A DNA stretch of 64,000 bases. Source: Candidatus Gastranaerophilales bacterium. GTDB lineage: Bacteria; Cyanobacteriota; Vampirovibrionia; Gastranaerophilales; Gastranaerophilaceae. The stretch's first letter is position 1. Each line of letters starts with the position of its first letter. Below, piece after piece: positions 24,497 to 33,144 of this stretch. The position numbers and the translations under genes are program-made. The stretch spans positions 62,001 through 126,000 of the forward strand of contig CALVEG010000004.1 in the NCBI GenBank assembly GCA_944326525.1, in the 5' to 3' direction. The notes below the pieces were generated by a model. That model was not told where the DNA came from and did not search any database. It was given only the letters and a program-made list of their open reading frames with translations.

Positions 24497-25402
24497 CTAA
24501 AAAAGTTCGTCTACTTCGTCACCGCCGCCTTTTTTGGCAGATTCTTTCATTTGCTTATTCAAAAGGTTTACACCAAAAATTAAATTCTCAAGATAAGGAA
24601 CTAAATTTGATGCAATTCCTGAGTTAAGTGCAACTTTAAAGTGTTCAGGCATTCCTGTCATTAAGTGCTGCAAGTTGTTATTTTGAATTTTTGTTTCTCT
24701 CAATAATTCAAACAGGAACTTTTCAGATGAAACGTTATCAAATAATTTTGAAATCAAATCCTGACATTTGTGAAGAGTTCTTTTACAAATATTGTTGTAT
24801 GAAACTTTTTCTATTATCAAGAACAAAAGTGAAGAACCTACCGCAAATACTGATACCAAAGCTGCAACCTGCATTGATGTCATCAAGTTTGCAACTGATG
24901 TAATAGTTTTTTCTTGAGATGAAAAATCAATTTTACCGAAAGCAATTGCAATGTTCAAGAATGTAAACAACGGACCGCAACCTGTTAAGATTGTCGGAAC
25001 TGTTTGAATAAACTTAAAATTAAATTTTGAAGTAACAAGAGATTCTTCGTTAAAGAAATAAAGAGGATCGACTGTAGTTTGAATATTTTGTACTGTTGTC
25101 GAAACTTCCTTATAAGTAAGATTGTTGTTTTGACCTCTTAATGCAACAGATTCGGAAAAAACAAGTGTATTTTTAAATTCCATCCAAGCTGCTGATACAT
25201 AAGGATTTACCATCATCCATTCATCAATTTCTTTAAATCGAAAACTTAAATCTGTTTTCTTAAAATTTGACAAAAACTTCTGAAATATTCTCAAATTTTT
25301 CCCAACGTAAAAATATCTGTTTAAACAGAAAATTATAGATAGCACAAAGGTTGAAAGTACTATCAAAATAGGGATATCTGTAAATATATGCGCTAAATTC
25401 AT
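24497..25402 (-). CDS. ZorA/MotA-ExbB-like proton channel subunit
   Basis: This 301-residue membrane protein has one helix at the N-terminus (IPILIVLSTFVLSIIF), a cytoplasmic loop of about 100 residues, then two long helices (TVPTILTGCGPLFTFLNIAIAF and the stretch containing MQVAALVSVFAVGSSLLFLIIE), and a short helical tail. Gly-Pro-Leu-Phe-Thr-Phe with the later small-residue helix fits the MotA/TolQ/ExbB fold. It is the first of three genes (this, ZorB-like, UPF0210). The tail is much shorter than the long coiled-coil tails of typical Zorya ZorA, which argues for a variant or a different system. Confidence 0.72.
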   Translation of the reverse strand: MNLAHIFTDIPILIVLSTFVLSIIFCLNRYFYVGKNLRIFQKFLSNFKKTDLSFRFKEIDEWMMVNPYVSAAWMEFKNTLVFSESVALRGQNNNLTYKEVSTTVQNIQTTVDPLYFFNEESLVTSKFNFKFIQTVPTILTGCGPLFTFLNIAIAFGKIDFSSQEKTITSVANLMTSMQVAALVSVFAVGSSLLFLIIEKVSYNNICKRTLHKCQDLISKLFDNVSSEKFLFELLRETKIQNNNLQHLMTGMPEHFKVALNSGIASNLVPYLENLIFGVNLLNKQMKESAKKGGGDEVDELF

Positions 25403-25580
25403 TTAAACTCTCTCCATTCTGACAGAATTATATCATAACAGCCTGTCAGGGGCAAAATGTTAAAGATTGTAATATTAATAGAATTTACTATATGGTCATA
25501 TACCTGCAGGGGATTATTTCCAATAAAAAAACATTTACAATTTCAATATAACAAACCTGCCTTAGATAAGGAGTAATTTT

Positions 25581-25889
25581 ATGCTGATGGGAAACAACTG
25601 CCACGACTGCGCAAGATACAGCCGTATGGAAATGAAAAATGTTAATAAAGATATTATTGCATGGCTTGAAGACATTATAGAAGAAAACAACAGCCGAATT
25701 GAACGAAAAGAATGGAAAAGTAAGTATAACAGTTATGTTGTATACGATTACGAACCTTTTTGCACCGACGGATTTGAAATAAACCTTGTCGTTACTTCAT
25801 ACGATGCAGCTTATCTTAACTTTATTAAATATCTTTATGACGAAAAAATAAGCACAATTGAATATCTAAACAGCTGTATCGGTGCATAG
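25581..25889 (+). CDS. Small hypothetical protein with N-terminal CxxC
   Basis: AAGGAG precedes ATG 25581. The 102-residue soluble protein opens with NNCHDCARYSR, a possible metal-binding CxxC, has two Trp in a charged helix (DIIAWLEDIIEENNSR; KEWKSKYNSY) and a compact C-terminal part (VVTSYDAAYLNFIKYLYD). No known family is recognised. It is a single-gene unit between divergent neighbours, with a long hairpin after its stop. Confidence 0.6.
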   Translation: MLMGNNCHDCARYSRMEMKNVNKDIIAWLEDIIEENNSRIERKEWKSKYNSYVVYDYEPFCTDGFEINLVVTSYDAAYLNFIKYLYDEKISTIEYLNSCIGA

Positions 25890-25904
25890 TTAATTTCTAA
25901 ATAC

Positions 25905-25940
25905 AATGCGGCACTCTTAAAAATTAAGAGTGCCGCATTT
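25905..25940. terminator. 16-bp stem hairpin between convergent genes
   Basis: AATGCGGCACTCTTAA pairs perfectly with TTAAGAGTGCCGCATT. Neither side has a long T run, so termination may be modest, but its place between two convergent genes fits a shared terminator. Confidence 0.65.
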
Positions 25941-25963
25941 CCAATTAAAATATAAAATTTTTA

Positions 25964-26239
25964 CTATTCCGCTTTCAATGTTGAAAAGCAATCTTTGCAA
26001 TAGACTTCTTTACCCGGAATAGGCTTGAAAGGAACCTGTGTTTGAGCACCGCATTTTGAGCAAACTGCATCATACATTTTTCTTGATCTTCTGTTATTTT
26101 GTCTGCGTGCTTTTCTGCAATCAGGGCATCTTTTCGGTTTATTTACTAGTCCTTTTTCCGCATAAAATTCCTGTTCGCCTGCTGTGAAGACAAATTCTGC
26201 GCCGCAATCTTCACATACTAATTTTTCGTCTTGGTACAT
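25964..26239 (-). CDS. Double zinc-ribbon protein
   Basis: The 91-residue protein has two zinc-binding sites: LVCEDCGAEF with KRCPDCRKARR, and AVCSKCGAQTQ with VYCKDCFSTL. This matches the small zinc-ribbon family often annotated as a probable zinc-binding protein in anaerobes. The central RRQNNRRSRK is very basic and could bind nucleic acid. An AGGAG ribosome site precedes the ATG. The role is unknown. Confidence 0.85.
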   Translation of the reverse strand: MYQDEKLVCEDCGAEFVFTAGEQEFYAEKGLVNKPKRCPDCRKARRQNNRRSRKMYDAVCSKCGAQTQVPFKPIPGKEVYCKDCFSTLKAE

Positions 26240-26392
26240 TGTTGTGTTCTCCTGATTTAGTACTTTTTAAGAAAAAATCTATTGCTAAATTCCTCTTATT
26301 TTACAAATTATAACCCATTTTCGAAATTTATGCAACATGGCAACTTTAATTTTGCACAACAAACCCTTGTTTTTATTGAATTCTAGCATTTT

Positions 26393-27718
26393 TTAAAGTA
26401 ATATTTGCGTCCCTAGTATAATTCTATGACTATTTTCGGTATTCTGATTTTCACAAAAAACATAATTCAAAATAAGACGCAACGCCTGACCTTTAATAAA
26501 ATAATTTAATCCGGCAGTGTATTCTCTTCTCAAATCTCCGCTTATATCACGATTTGGATCAAACTGATCAAAACGAGCCAATACATGGAGTTTTTTTGTC
26601 AAACGGTAGGAGACCGTTGTATAAAAACCTTCAGCCCTGTTTGTACTGAAATTTCTTCCATTATATCCATCCGCAATTGAATATTCAGCATTTATGGCAA
26701 ATTTCTTGTAAGAATAACCTATATAAGCACCGCCTACCGTATAATTTTCATTTCTGTGCCCTGCATTCAAACCGCCCCCGACGACCAAATTTCCGTACCT
26801 GCCGTCAGTTCTTCCTAGAGGTTTAAAATTTACCCAGCCTGTAAATTCAGGCCCCGCAAAAAATTCATGAAAATACCTATCAGAACTGTTCAACGCCAAA
26901 CTATAGTCAGCAAGAGAATAATTTCCGACAACACGAACACCTAAAGCTCTTGTATTACCAAAATTTCTTGCAATCTGAGAACGAGCCGCAAAAGGCAAAG
27001 TATATGAACTTGCACCCCCGTCTACACCTACTTGGTTTCTGGAATTACCGACAATTATCTTATGATGCGGAAGCGAAGTATTCATAATATATGCATCAGT
27101 TATAAACCCTTGCATAAAATTCTGACCTTCCGTAGGTTTAAAATTGAATTGCAATTTGAAATCAGTATTTTTATCTCTTAAACCTCCGACAACACCTGCT
27201 TCAAAAATATTGAAATCATAAGTAGTGTCGTAATCACTTCCTTCAAACAATCCGTTAAAATTTCCCTGATATGCCCCATAAAATTGAACTCTGTCAATAG
27301 GGCCTTTTTCATATTTAAAAGTCAACTCGTCCTGCAAAAGATACGAAGGAATTGAAGTTCTCTCAAGTTTTTTCTTGTAAATTCTGCCAAATAACGATTC
27401 TTCTTCGATTTTAAAAGGATGATCAGAACTTTTATCTTTATCAATCAAGTTATCAAAAATTGAAAATTCTACATCAGTATTATCATTGACAGTATCTTTT
27501 TGAACTTCTTTAGCATCATAAGTTTTAATTTCTTCCATCAAACTTTTTTGAGAAGAATTATTTTTTTCGGAATTTTCAACAAATCCTTCATTTTTTGAAA
27601 CATCAAGCATTATGACATCCTGTTTCGGAACTTTTTTAGAAGACTTAGCAAAAGCAGAAAGCCCGTTAAACGACGTCAAACATACTAATATCAGTGCTAT
27701 TCGCAAAATTCTGTTCAC
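26393..27718 (-). CDS. Outer-membrane beta-barrel protein, phosphate-selective porin-like
   Basis: The 441-residue protein has a signal peptide (ILRIALILVCLTSFNGLSAFA), a charged low-complexity segment (residues about 25-115) and then a barrel of alternating strands: DRVQFYGAYQGNF, DFKLQFNFKP, VRVVGNYSLADYSLAL, KLHVLARFDQFDPN, ALRLILNYVF, ending RIILGTQILL. The strands and the FDQFDPN-type motif recall porin O/P-type channels. It supports a two-membrane envelope. Solute specificity is unknown. It is divergent from the decarboxylase gene with a 62-bp shared promoter region. Confidence 0.8.
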   Translation of the reverse strand: MNRILRIALILVCLTSFNGLSAFAKSSKKVPKQDVIMLDVSKNEGFVENSEKNNSSQKSLMEEIKTYDAKEVQKDTVNDNTDVEFSIFDNLIDKDKSSDHPFKIEEESLFGRIYKKKLERTSIPSYLLQDELTFKYEKGPIDRVQFYGAYQGNFNGLFEGSDYDTTYDFNIFEAGVVGGLRDKNTDFKLQFNFKPTEGQNFMQGFITDAYIMNTSLPHHKIIVGNSRNQVGVDGGASSYTLPFAARSQIARNFGNTRALGVRVVGNYSLADYSLALNSSDRYFHEFFAGPEFTGWVNFKPLGRTDGRYGNLVVGGGLNAGHRNENYTVGGAYIGYSYKKFAINAEYSIADGYNGRNFSTNRAEGFYTTVSYRLTKKLHVLARFDQFDPNRDISGDLRREYTAGLNYFIKGQALRLILNYVFCENQNTENSHRIILGTQILL

Positions 27719-27768
27719 AAATATTAATTATATCATAAAACATATTGAAATTCATGATTTTTTTATTG

Positions 27769-27774
27769 TATATT
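27769..27774 (+). promoter_or_regulatory. -10 box of the decarboxylase gene, probable leaderless transcript
   Basis: TATATT ends six bases before ATG 27781, and there is no ribosome site. Confidence 0.5.
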
Positions 27775-27780
27775 ATAAAT

Positions 27781-29223
27781 ATGACAAATGTAACACAGAC
27801 CAGAAAAGCCGTGAAAACCAAAGAGGCGGTAAAAATAAAAGCCCCGATAGTGGAAGCCCTTAAAAAAGCTTACGAAAACCCCACCTATCAGTTTCACATT
27901 CCCGGACATACAAAAGGAAGCGGGACATTGCCTGATTTCCGTAAACTTGTCGGTAAAAAAGCCTTAGCGCTTGATACAACGGATGAATTTGACGGTTTAG
28001 GTACTTTGCACCCTGCAACAGGTCCTATTAAAGAAGCACAGGAACTTGCAGCCAAAGCTTTCGGAGCTAAGAAAACATTCTTTCTTTTGAACGGTTCAAC
28101 AGCCGGAAATCTTGCACTTGCAATGGGCTTAACCAAAAAAGGTCAGAGAATTTTAACTAACAGAAATTGTCACAGATCAGTTTTAACAGGAATGATAATC
28201 TCAGGCGCGGAACCCTTATGGCTTATTCCGGAAAGATTTGAGGAATGGGGAATCTGGGGAAATATTACTCCTGAAAGTATTGAAAAACAGCTAAACGAAA
28301 ACAATGATATTTCTATGGTTTGGATTACAAATCCGACTTATGAAGGTGTTGTATCCGACATAAAATCAATTTCAGCTGTCTGCAAAAAATATAACGTACC
28401 GTTAATAGTTGACGAAGCACATGCCTGCTTGTGGAATTTCAACAAACACCTTCCGACTCCGGCACTTAAACTTGGTGCAGATGCGGTAGTTCATTCACTT
28501 CACAAAACAGGCGGATCAATGAGTCAAAGTTCAATGCTTCATATTGCGGAAGATTCTATGCTTGATGCTGAAGCAGTTGAAAAAGCTCTTAAACTTCTTC
28601 ATACAACAAGCCCATCCATAATGCTTCTTGCAAGCCTTGATGCGGCACGTGCAAACCTTGACAGCCCAAGAGGCCGCAACCAGCTTAATCGCGCGGTTGA
28701 AAATGCAAAATACTTAAGACGTGAAATTGATAAAATGGAGCACATCCACCATTTAAAACCTGATTTTGGTTATATGACGGATGTTACAAAGGTATTTATA
28801 AAAGCCGACGGACTTTCAGGCAAACGGTTAGAATCAATTCTTGAAATAGATTTTAATATAGAAGTTGAAAGTGCTTCTGATGCAGGGCTTTTGGTTCTTT
28901 CAAACATCGGAAACTCACGCAGCGACATCAAATATCTGGCAGATTGCCTTCACAAGATAGACAAAACAAATTATTCCGACATTTGCTATCTTGAGAAGAA
29001 AAAACATATGCCAATGTTGACGCCGATAATCAAGATGAGTCTTCAAGACAGCTTCTATGCGCCGAAAGAAAGAATTCCGAAAGCAGAAGCTATTGGCAGA
29101 ATTTCAGGAGAAGTAATCGCTGAATGCCCTCCGGGAATTGCAATTTTACTTCCGGGTGAACTTATAACCGAAGAACATCTTCCATATTTGCAGGATTATG
29201 AATATATAGAAGTTTTAAAGTAG
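27781..29223 (+). CDS. PLP-dependent Orn/Lys/Arg decarboxylase family enzyme
   Basis: I chose ATG 27781; upstream codons lie in promoter sequence. The 480-residue enzyme has FHIPGHTKGSG, the DTTDEFDGLGTLH segment, LLNGSTAGN, the Asp motif IVDEAHAC and the PLP-binding Lys in VVHSLHKTGGSMSQ, all standard for the fold-type I basic amino acid decarboxylases. The C-terminal domain includes CPPGIAILLPGE. The lengths fit the compact SpeA/Cad-like group of cyanobacteria and Firmicutes that makes polyamines. The substrate (Arg, Lys or Orn) cannot be settled by eye. Confidence 0.9.
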   Translation: MTNVTQTRKAVKTKEAVKIKAPIVEALKKAYENPTYQFHIPGHTKGSGTLPDFRKLVGKKALALDTTDEFDGLGTLHPATGPIKEAQELAAKAFGAKKTFFLLNGSTAGNLALAMGLTKKGQRILTNRNCHRSVLTGMIISGAEPLWLIPERFEEWGIWGNITPESIEKQLNENNDISMVWITNPTYEGVVSDIKSISAVCKKYNVPLIVDEAHACLWNFNKHLPTPALKLGADAVVHSLHKTGGSMSQSSMLHIAEDSMLDAEAVEKALKLLHTTSPSIMLLASLDAARANLDSPRGRNQLNRAVENAKYLRREIDKMEHIHHLKPDFGYMTDVTKVFIKADGLSGKRLESILEIDFNIEVESASDAGLLVLSNIGNSRSDIKYLADCLHKIDKTNYSDICYLEKKKHMPMLTPIIKMSLQDSFYAPKERIPKAEAIGRISGEVIAECPPGIAILLPGELITEEHLPYLQDYEYIEVLK

Positions 29224-29354
29224 ACTTTTCGGATATTTAATAAAAAAATAATTCGTATCCTGTTTTTAAGCAATCCGATTTTGTGTTTTACAATTTCAGG
29301 TTGTTGTTTGTTGTATAATTTAATTACTTTAAAAAAGATATCAGAGGGAATTAT

Positions 29355-30245
29355 ATGCAAACAATTAAAGTGACAAAAATGCAAGGATTAGGGAACGATT
29401 TTGTAATCCTTGATTACGAAGAATATGAAAAGACAGGGCTTTCAATGCCGGAGCTTGCGGTGAAACTTTGCGACCGACACTTTGGAATCGGTGCTGACGG
29501 TATGATTATACCTTATAAATCAGGGAAAACGCCTAAAAATGGTGACCAAAATTCACCTTACGCAAAAATGTTTTCAGATGGGCTTGAAACAGATACGGGC
29601 TGGTATTTTTATAATTCAGACGGCTCTACAGCGCAGATGTGCGGAAACGGAATGAGATGTTTTGCCAAATACGCTTACGATAAAAAACTTGTAAACAAAA
29701 CAAAATTCAGCGTACAAACTCTTGCAGGAGTTATCAAACCGGAACTTCTTTCAAACGGGCAAGTTAAAGTTGATATGGGCGCCCCGATTTTAGAAGATGC
29801 AAAAATTCCGTTTAAGGGCGAAAGGAAATTAAAAGTATTAGATAAAGAATTTGAGATTTATCCAGTTTCAATGGGCAATCCTCACTGCATAATATTTACG
29901 AAAGAAGAACCGCTTGAACTTGCCCAAAAATACGGTCCATCAATTGAAAAGCACGAATATTTTCCTGAAAAAACGAACACTGAATTTGTAAAAATTCTCT
30001 CGCGCAACGAAGTTGAAATGCGTGTTTACGAAAGAGGCTGCGGTATAACATTAGCTTGCGGAACAGGAGCTTGTGCAACGGTTGTGGCGTCAGTTTTAAA
30101 TAACTTAACAGAAAATAAAGTTAAAGTAAATCTTGCAGGAGGCTCCGTAATCATTGAATGGTGCGGGAATAAGGACAATTTAAATGAACACGTTTTTATG
30201 ACCGGACGAGCTGATTACAGCTTTTTTGCAGATTACATCTTGTAA
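29355..30245 (+). CDS. dapF: Diaminopimelate epimerase
   Basis: This 296-residue enzyme converts LL- to meso-diaminopimelate for lysine and peptidoglycan synthesis. The two catalytic Cys are in MCGNGMRCFAK and LACGTGACAT. MQGLGNDFVILD at the start, MGNPHCIIF and GCGITLACG complete the family pattern. An insert (residues about 55-85, KTPKNGDQNSPYAKMFSDG) is longer than in the E. coli enzyme. GAGGG precedes the ATG. It lies just upstream of rpsF with its own probable promoter. Confidence 0.96.
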   Translation: MQTIKVTKMQGLGNDFVILDYEEYEKTGLSMPELAVKLCDRHFGIGADGMIIPYKSGKTPKNGDQNSPYAKMFSDGLETDTGWYFYNSDGSTAQMCGNGMRCFAKYAYDKKLVNKTKFSVQTLAGVIKPELLSNGQVKVDMGAPILEDAKIPFKGERKLKVLDKEFEIYPVSMGNPHCIIFTKEEPLELAQKYGPSIEKHEYFPEKTNTEFVKILSRNEVEMRVYERGCGITLACGTGACATVVASVLNNLTENKVKVNLAGGSVIIEWCGNKDNLNEHVFMTGRADYSFFADYIL

Positions 30246-30310
30246 AAATTACTGTTTCCATGATATTATTGGCATACAGCCAAATATAAATAAAAAGGAG
30301 AAATGAAAAT

Positions 30311-30613
30311 ATGAAAACTTATGAATTATTAGCCGTATTTAAACCAAATCTTGATGCAGAAGAAGTTGACAAACAGATTTCGGCTTTAAACGATATCATT
30401 AAAAATTTTGAAGGTGTTGTAGAAAGCACAGACAAAATGGGCAGAAAAAAACTTGCTTACGATATCCAAAACTTCCGTGACGGATTTTTCGTAACAATGA
30501 ACTTGTCAATACCGGCAGATAAAGTTGCTGAATTCAAAAGACAATTAAGATTGAATGACAATGTTTTAAGAACAATGTTTATGGAAGCACCGAAAGCACA
30601 CGCTGTTAAGTAG
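30311..30613 (+). CDS. rpsF: 30S ribosomal protein S6
   Basis: The 100-residue protein matches S6 throughout: YELLAVFKPNLD, MGRKKLAYDIQNFRDG and NDNVLRTMFM. AAGGAG precedes ATG 30311. It is first in the order rpsF, ssb, small ORF, rpsR, the common bacterial arrangement except for the small ORF. Confidence 0.97.
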   Translation: MKTYELLAVFKPNLDAEEVDKQISALNDIIKNFEGVVESTDKMGRKKLAYDIQNFRDGFFVTMNLSIPADKVAEFKRQLRLNDNVLRTMFMEAPKAHAVK

Positions 30614-30644
30614 TCCATAGCAAAAGCCACAAAAAGAGGGAAAA

Positions 30645-31043
30645 ATGTCTTTAGCAAAATCAGTAGTAACAGGAACCATATACAGAGCACCTGAAAAGCG
30701 CTTCACACAGAACAATGTTGGAGTTTCAGCATTTGTTATGAACATCGGCGACAGAGATGAAATACTTATTCGAGTAATTTCTAAAAGAACTGCATTGGAT
30801 GACCTTGTTTCATCACTAAACAAAGGCGACAAAGTTCTTGTTGAAGGCAGACTTCAGACAGCTTCCGTAAAATCTGATGACGGAACTGAAAAAAGAATTT
30901 ACGAAATCGATGCTAATACGATTGAAAGATGGGGAGAAATTACCGCATCTTCAAGTGCTGATTTTGGCGGAGAGGACATTGTAAAATTTGAATCTGATGA
31001 CATGTCTAATGAGCTGATTAACGAAGACGAAATTCCGTTTTAG
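30645..31043 (+). CDS. ssb: Single-stranded DNA-binding protein
   Basis: The 132-residue protein has one OB fold (NNVGVSAFVMNIGD; GDKVLVEGRLQTAS; EIDANTIERWG) and the acidic tip ending DEIPF that recruits partners. The linker between fold and tip is short, about 25 residues. It is cotranscribed with rpsF and rpsR. Confidence 0.95.
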   Translation: MSLAKSVVTGTIYRAPEKRFTQNNVGVSAFVMNIGDRDEILIRVISKRTALDDLVSSLNKGDKVLVEGRLQTASVKSDDGTEKRIYEIDANTIERWGEITASSSADFGGEDIVKFESDDMSNELINEDEIPF

Positions 31044-31065
31044 TAAATGAAAGGAATTTATAATA

Positions 31066-31305
31066 ATGGGTAAGACAGGAAAATATGCCCTATCAGTAGC
31101 TTGTCAAATAGCAACTCAAACACAAAAAAACAAACAATTACAAAGCAAGTCACTCTATAAACATTATCAAAACGGAATAAAATTGGATGACACTCCTGAT
31201 TTATTTGTAAAAAGCCGTAATTCAATGGCAAATGTTTACAGAAAATCAATTGTAGAAGAAATAGCAGATAGAATATTAGCAAACGTAACAAAAGAAAAAA
31301 AATAA
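31066..31305 (+). CDS. Small basic hypothetical protein inside the rpsF-ssb-rpsR operon
   Basis: The 79-residue protein starts after GAAAGGA, 22 bp behind ssb and 44 bp before rpsR. It is rich in Lys and Gln ([19 protein letters not shown]) with a C-terminal helix ([18 protein letters not shown]). I know no family for it. Location and charge suggest a ribosome- or RNA-associated role, which is inference. Confidence 0.7.
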   Translation: MGKTGKYALSVACQIATQTQKNKQLQSKSLYKHYQNGIKLDDTPDLFVKSRNSMANVYRKSIVEEIADRILANVTKEKK

Positions 31306-31349
31306 GGTCGAGCGCGCAAGCGCACAATAGAAAGGTAAAAATTAAAACA

Positions 31350-31580
31350 ATGGCAAGACAAGAACAAGATAAGAAAAAACGTAAAAACTGCTCACTATGT
31401 GCAGACAAAGTTACTTCTATCGATTACAAAGATGCCGCTAAACTAAAAAGATACTTAACAGAAGCAGGCAAAATTATTCCTAGAAGAATAACCGGCAACT
31501 GTGCAGAACACCAACGTATGATAGCAAAAGCAATCAAACGTGCACGTGAAGCAGCAATCATTGATTACGTATTTGACTAA
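31350..31580 (+). CDS. rpsR: 30S ribosomal protein S18
   Basis: The 76-residue protein has the S18 features [30 protein letters not shown] and [18 protein letters not shown]. The N-terminal Cys pair can bind zinc in some lineages. It is preceded by AAAGG and a short GCGC-GCAA-GCGC hairpin and followed by a terminator. Confidence 0.96.
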   Translation: MARQEQDKKKRKNCSLCADKVTSIDYKDAAKLKRYLTEAGKIIPRRITGNCAEHQRMIAKAIKRAREAAIIDYVFD

Positions 31581-31601
31581 TTAATGAAAAATACAGTTTG
31601 C

Positions 31602-31636
31602 AAAAAAGAGCGACCACACAAGGCCGCTCTTTTTAT
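31602..31636 (+). terminator. Terminator of the rpsF-rpsR operon
   Basis: AAAAAGAGCG pairs with CGCTCTTTTT. The A run on one side and T run on the other mean it could serve the convergent gene at 31653 as well. Confidence 0.85.
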
Positions 31637-31652
31637 ATAAAAAATTTAAAAA

Positions 31653-31976
31653 TTAATACTGAAAATACTTATCAAAATCCACATCATCGAAACTGCACAA
31701 AAGTTTAAAAACTTCATCATGTTCATCCATTCGCTGAAAAGTATAATTATCGAACTTCCAATATTTAGGATTAATCCCTTTAACAGTAACAATACCTGCA
31801 TCTTTTAAAATAGTAAGCTTTTTTTTAACAATTTCAAGAGGAAGTTCAACCATCTTAGCAAGCTCAACAGCAGTTACACCCTCTTCTTTGGAACCCTTTT
31901 CTGGTGTCATAAACATTAGCTCCAAGCCGACGGCACGTAAATCTTTATCCTCATTTTCAGGCATATAGTCATACAT
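31653..31976 (-). CDS. Small winged-helix protein
   Basis: The 107-residue protein has a helix-turn-helix at about 33-75: GVTAVELAKMVELPLEIVKKKLTILKDA split over three helices, then a wing IVTVKGINPKYWKF. The acidic N-terminus (MPENEDKD) and the C-terminus (FDDVDFDKYFQY) are unusual. DNA binding is likely from the fold; the target is unknown. It converges on rpsR. Confidence 0.65.
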   Translation of the reverse strand: MYDYMPENEDKDLRAVGLELMFMTPEKGSKEEGVTAVELAKMVELPLEIVKKKLTILKDAGIVTVKGINPKYWKFDNYTFQRMDEHDEVFKLLCSFDDVDFDKYFQY

Positions 31977-32147
31977 AACTTTATTCTACCCAAAACAATT
32001 TATTTTTATATCATATTTTTAAATTATTTACATAAAATCCCAACACAAAAAACACCTTAATATCGCAACAAAACTTAACAAAAAAGGCAATTTTTTAGGG
32101 AATAAATACTTTATATATATAAGATATAAAAAGAGAAAGGGTTTGTT

Positions 32148-32687
32148 ATGGGCAACCAAGGTCAAGTAGATCCGATATCAGCGATAAAAGCGCAAATAGC
32201 TACAATGAGCGAGTTACAAAAGAAAGAATTCGCTAAAGAAACCGGCGTTGATATTTCGGCTGTAAACATTATGAGTTATGAAGCCGCAGAAAGGTATTGT
32301 AAAAACCATAACATAAACCTTGGCACAACAAATGTTTGGGCAGATTATAACAAAGCAAAAGCAGATTGGAACACATATCATGAGATGTATGTTCAGGCAA
32401 ATAATGCTTATTACGAATTCAAAAGAATAGAAAGCAAGGCACAAAAAGAATACACGAGTGCTTATCAAAACGCACTTGCCGAAAACGGAGGAGAAACCCT
32501 AAACAGCACTCAAGACTTGGCTATAAGACGTGAAACAAATTATACAACAGACACAATCAAAAACACCTCTGATGCTGATATGACAGCAAGAGCACTTTTG
32601 AGCAAATGCTATATGGCAGTAGACAGCCAGCGTGCAGGTTTGCAAAAAGGTATCATAGGTCAAGGCTATCTTAATATAAAAAGTTAA
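32148..32687 (+). CDS. Hypothetical helical protein, lineage-type
   Basis: GAAAGGG precedes the ATG. The 179-residue soluble protein is mostly helix, with a likely coiled coil in the middle (YNKAKADWNTYHEMYVQAN; RIESKAQKEYTSAYQNAL), and no signal peptide or metal motif. I recognise no domain. It is monocistronic. Confidence 0.6.
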   Translation: MGNQGQVDPISAIKAQIATMSELQKKEFAKETGVDISAVNIMSYEAAERYCKNHNINLGTTNVWADYNKAKADWNTYHEMYVQANNAYYEFKRIESKAQKEYTSAYQNALAENGGETLNSTQDLAIRRETNYTTDTIKNTSDADMTARALLSKCYMAVDSQRAGLQKGIIGQGYLNIKS

Positions 32688-32798
32688 TTATACGTAACAT
32701 GAGTATTTTCATGTATTGCAATTTTTTTTTGATATAATAAAATCCTCTATGTAGAGTGCTTACGCCAATAATCACTCAACAAGAAAAGGAAAAAAATT

Positions 32799-33068
32799 AT
32801 GTCAATCAATCTTAAAAACAAGCAGGAAATAATCAAAGAATACGGCGCAAATGAAAAAGATACAGGATCTGCAGCTGTACAAATCGCTTTGATGAGCAAG
32901 AAAATTTCTGAACTTACTGAACACCTTAAAACAAATAAAAAAGACTTTGCAACAAAAAGAGGTCTTTTGATGATGGTAGGTAAAAGAAAAAGATTACTTT
33001 CTTACTTGAAAGATCAAAACCTTGATGAATACAGAGCACTTGTTAAAAAGCTTGGTATCAGAGGTTAA
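32799..33068 (+). CDS. rpsO: 30S ribosomal protein S15
   Basis: The 89-residue protein fits S15: [32 protein letters not shown] and [23 protein letters not shown] precedes the ATG. TATAAT at about 32733 gives a leader of some 60 nt with a CTCTATGTAGAG hairpin, a possible site for S15 autoregulation (inferred). No pnp gene follows, unlike in enterobacteria. Confidence 0.96.
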   Translation: MSINLKNKQEIIKEYGANEKDTGSAAVQIALMSKKISELTEHLKTNKKDFATKRGLLMMVGKRKRLLSYLKDQNLDEYRALVKKLGIRG

Positions 33069-33086
33069 TCGAAAAGAAACGACAAT

Positions 33087-33116
33087 TAAAAAGGCTGTCA
33101 TCCGACGGCCTTTTTT
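33087..33116 (+). terminator. Terminator of rpsO
   Basis: AAAAGGCTGTC pairs with GACGGCCTTTT and is followed by T residues. Confidence 0.85.
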
Positions 33117-33144
33117 AGTATCAAAAGAGAGGGCAAGAGTTTAT

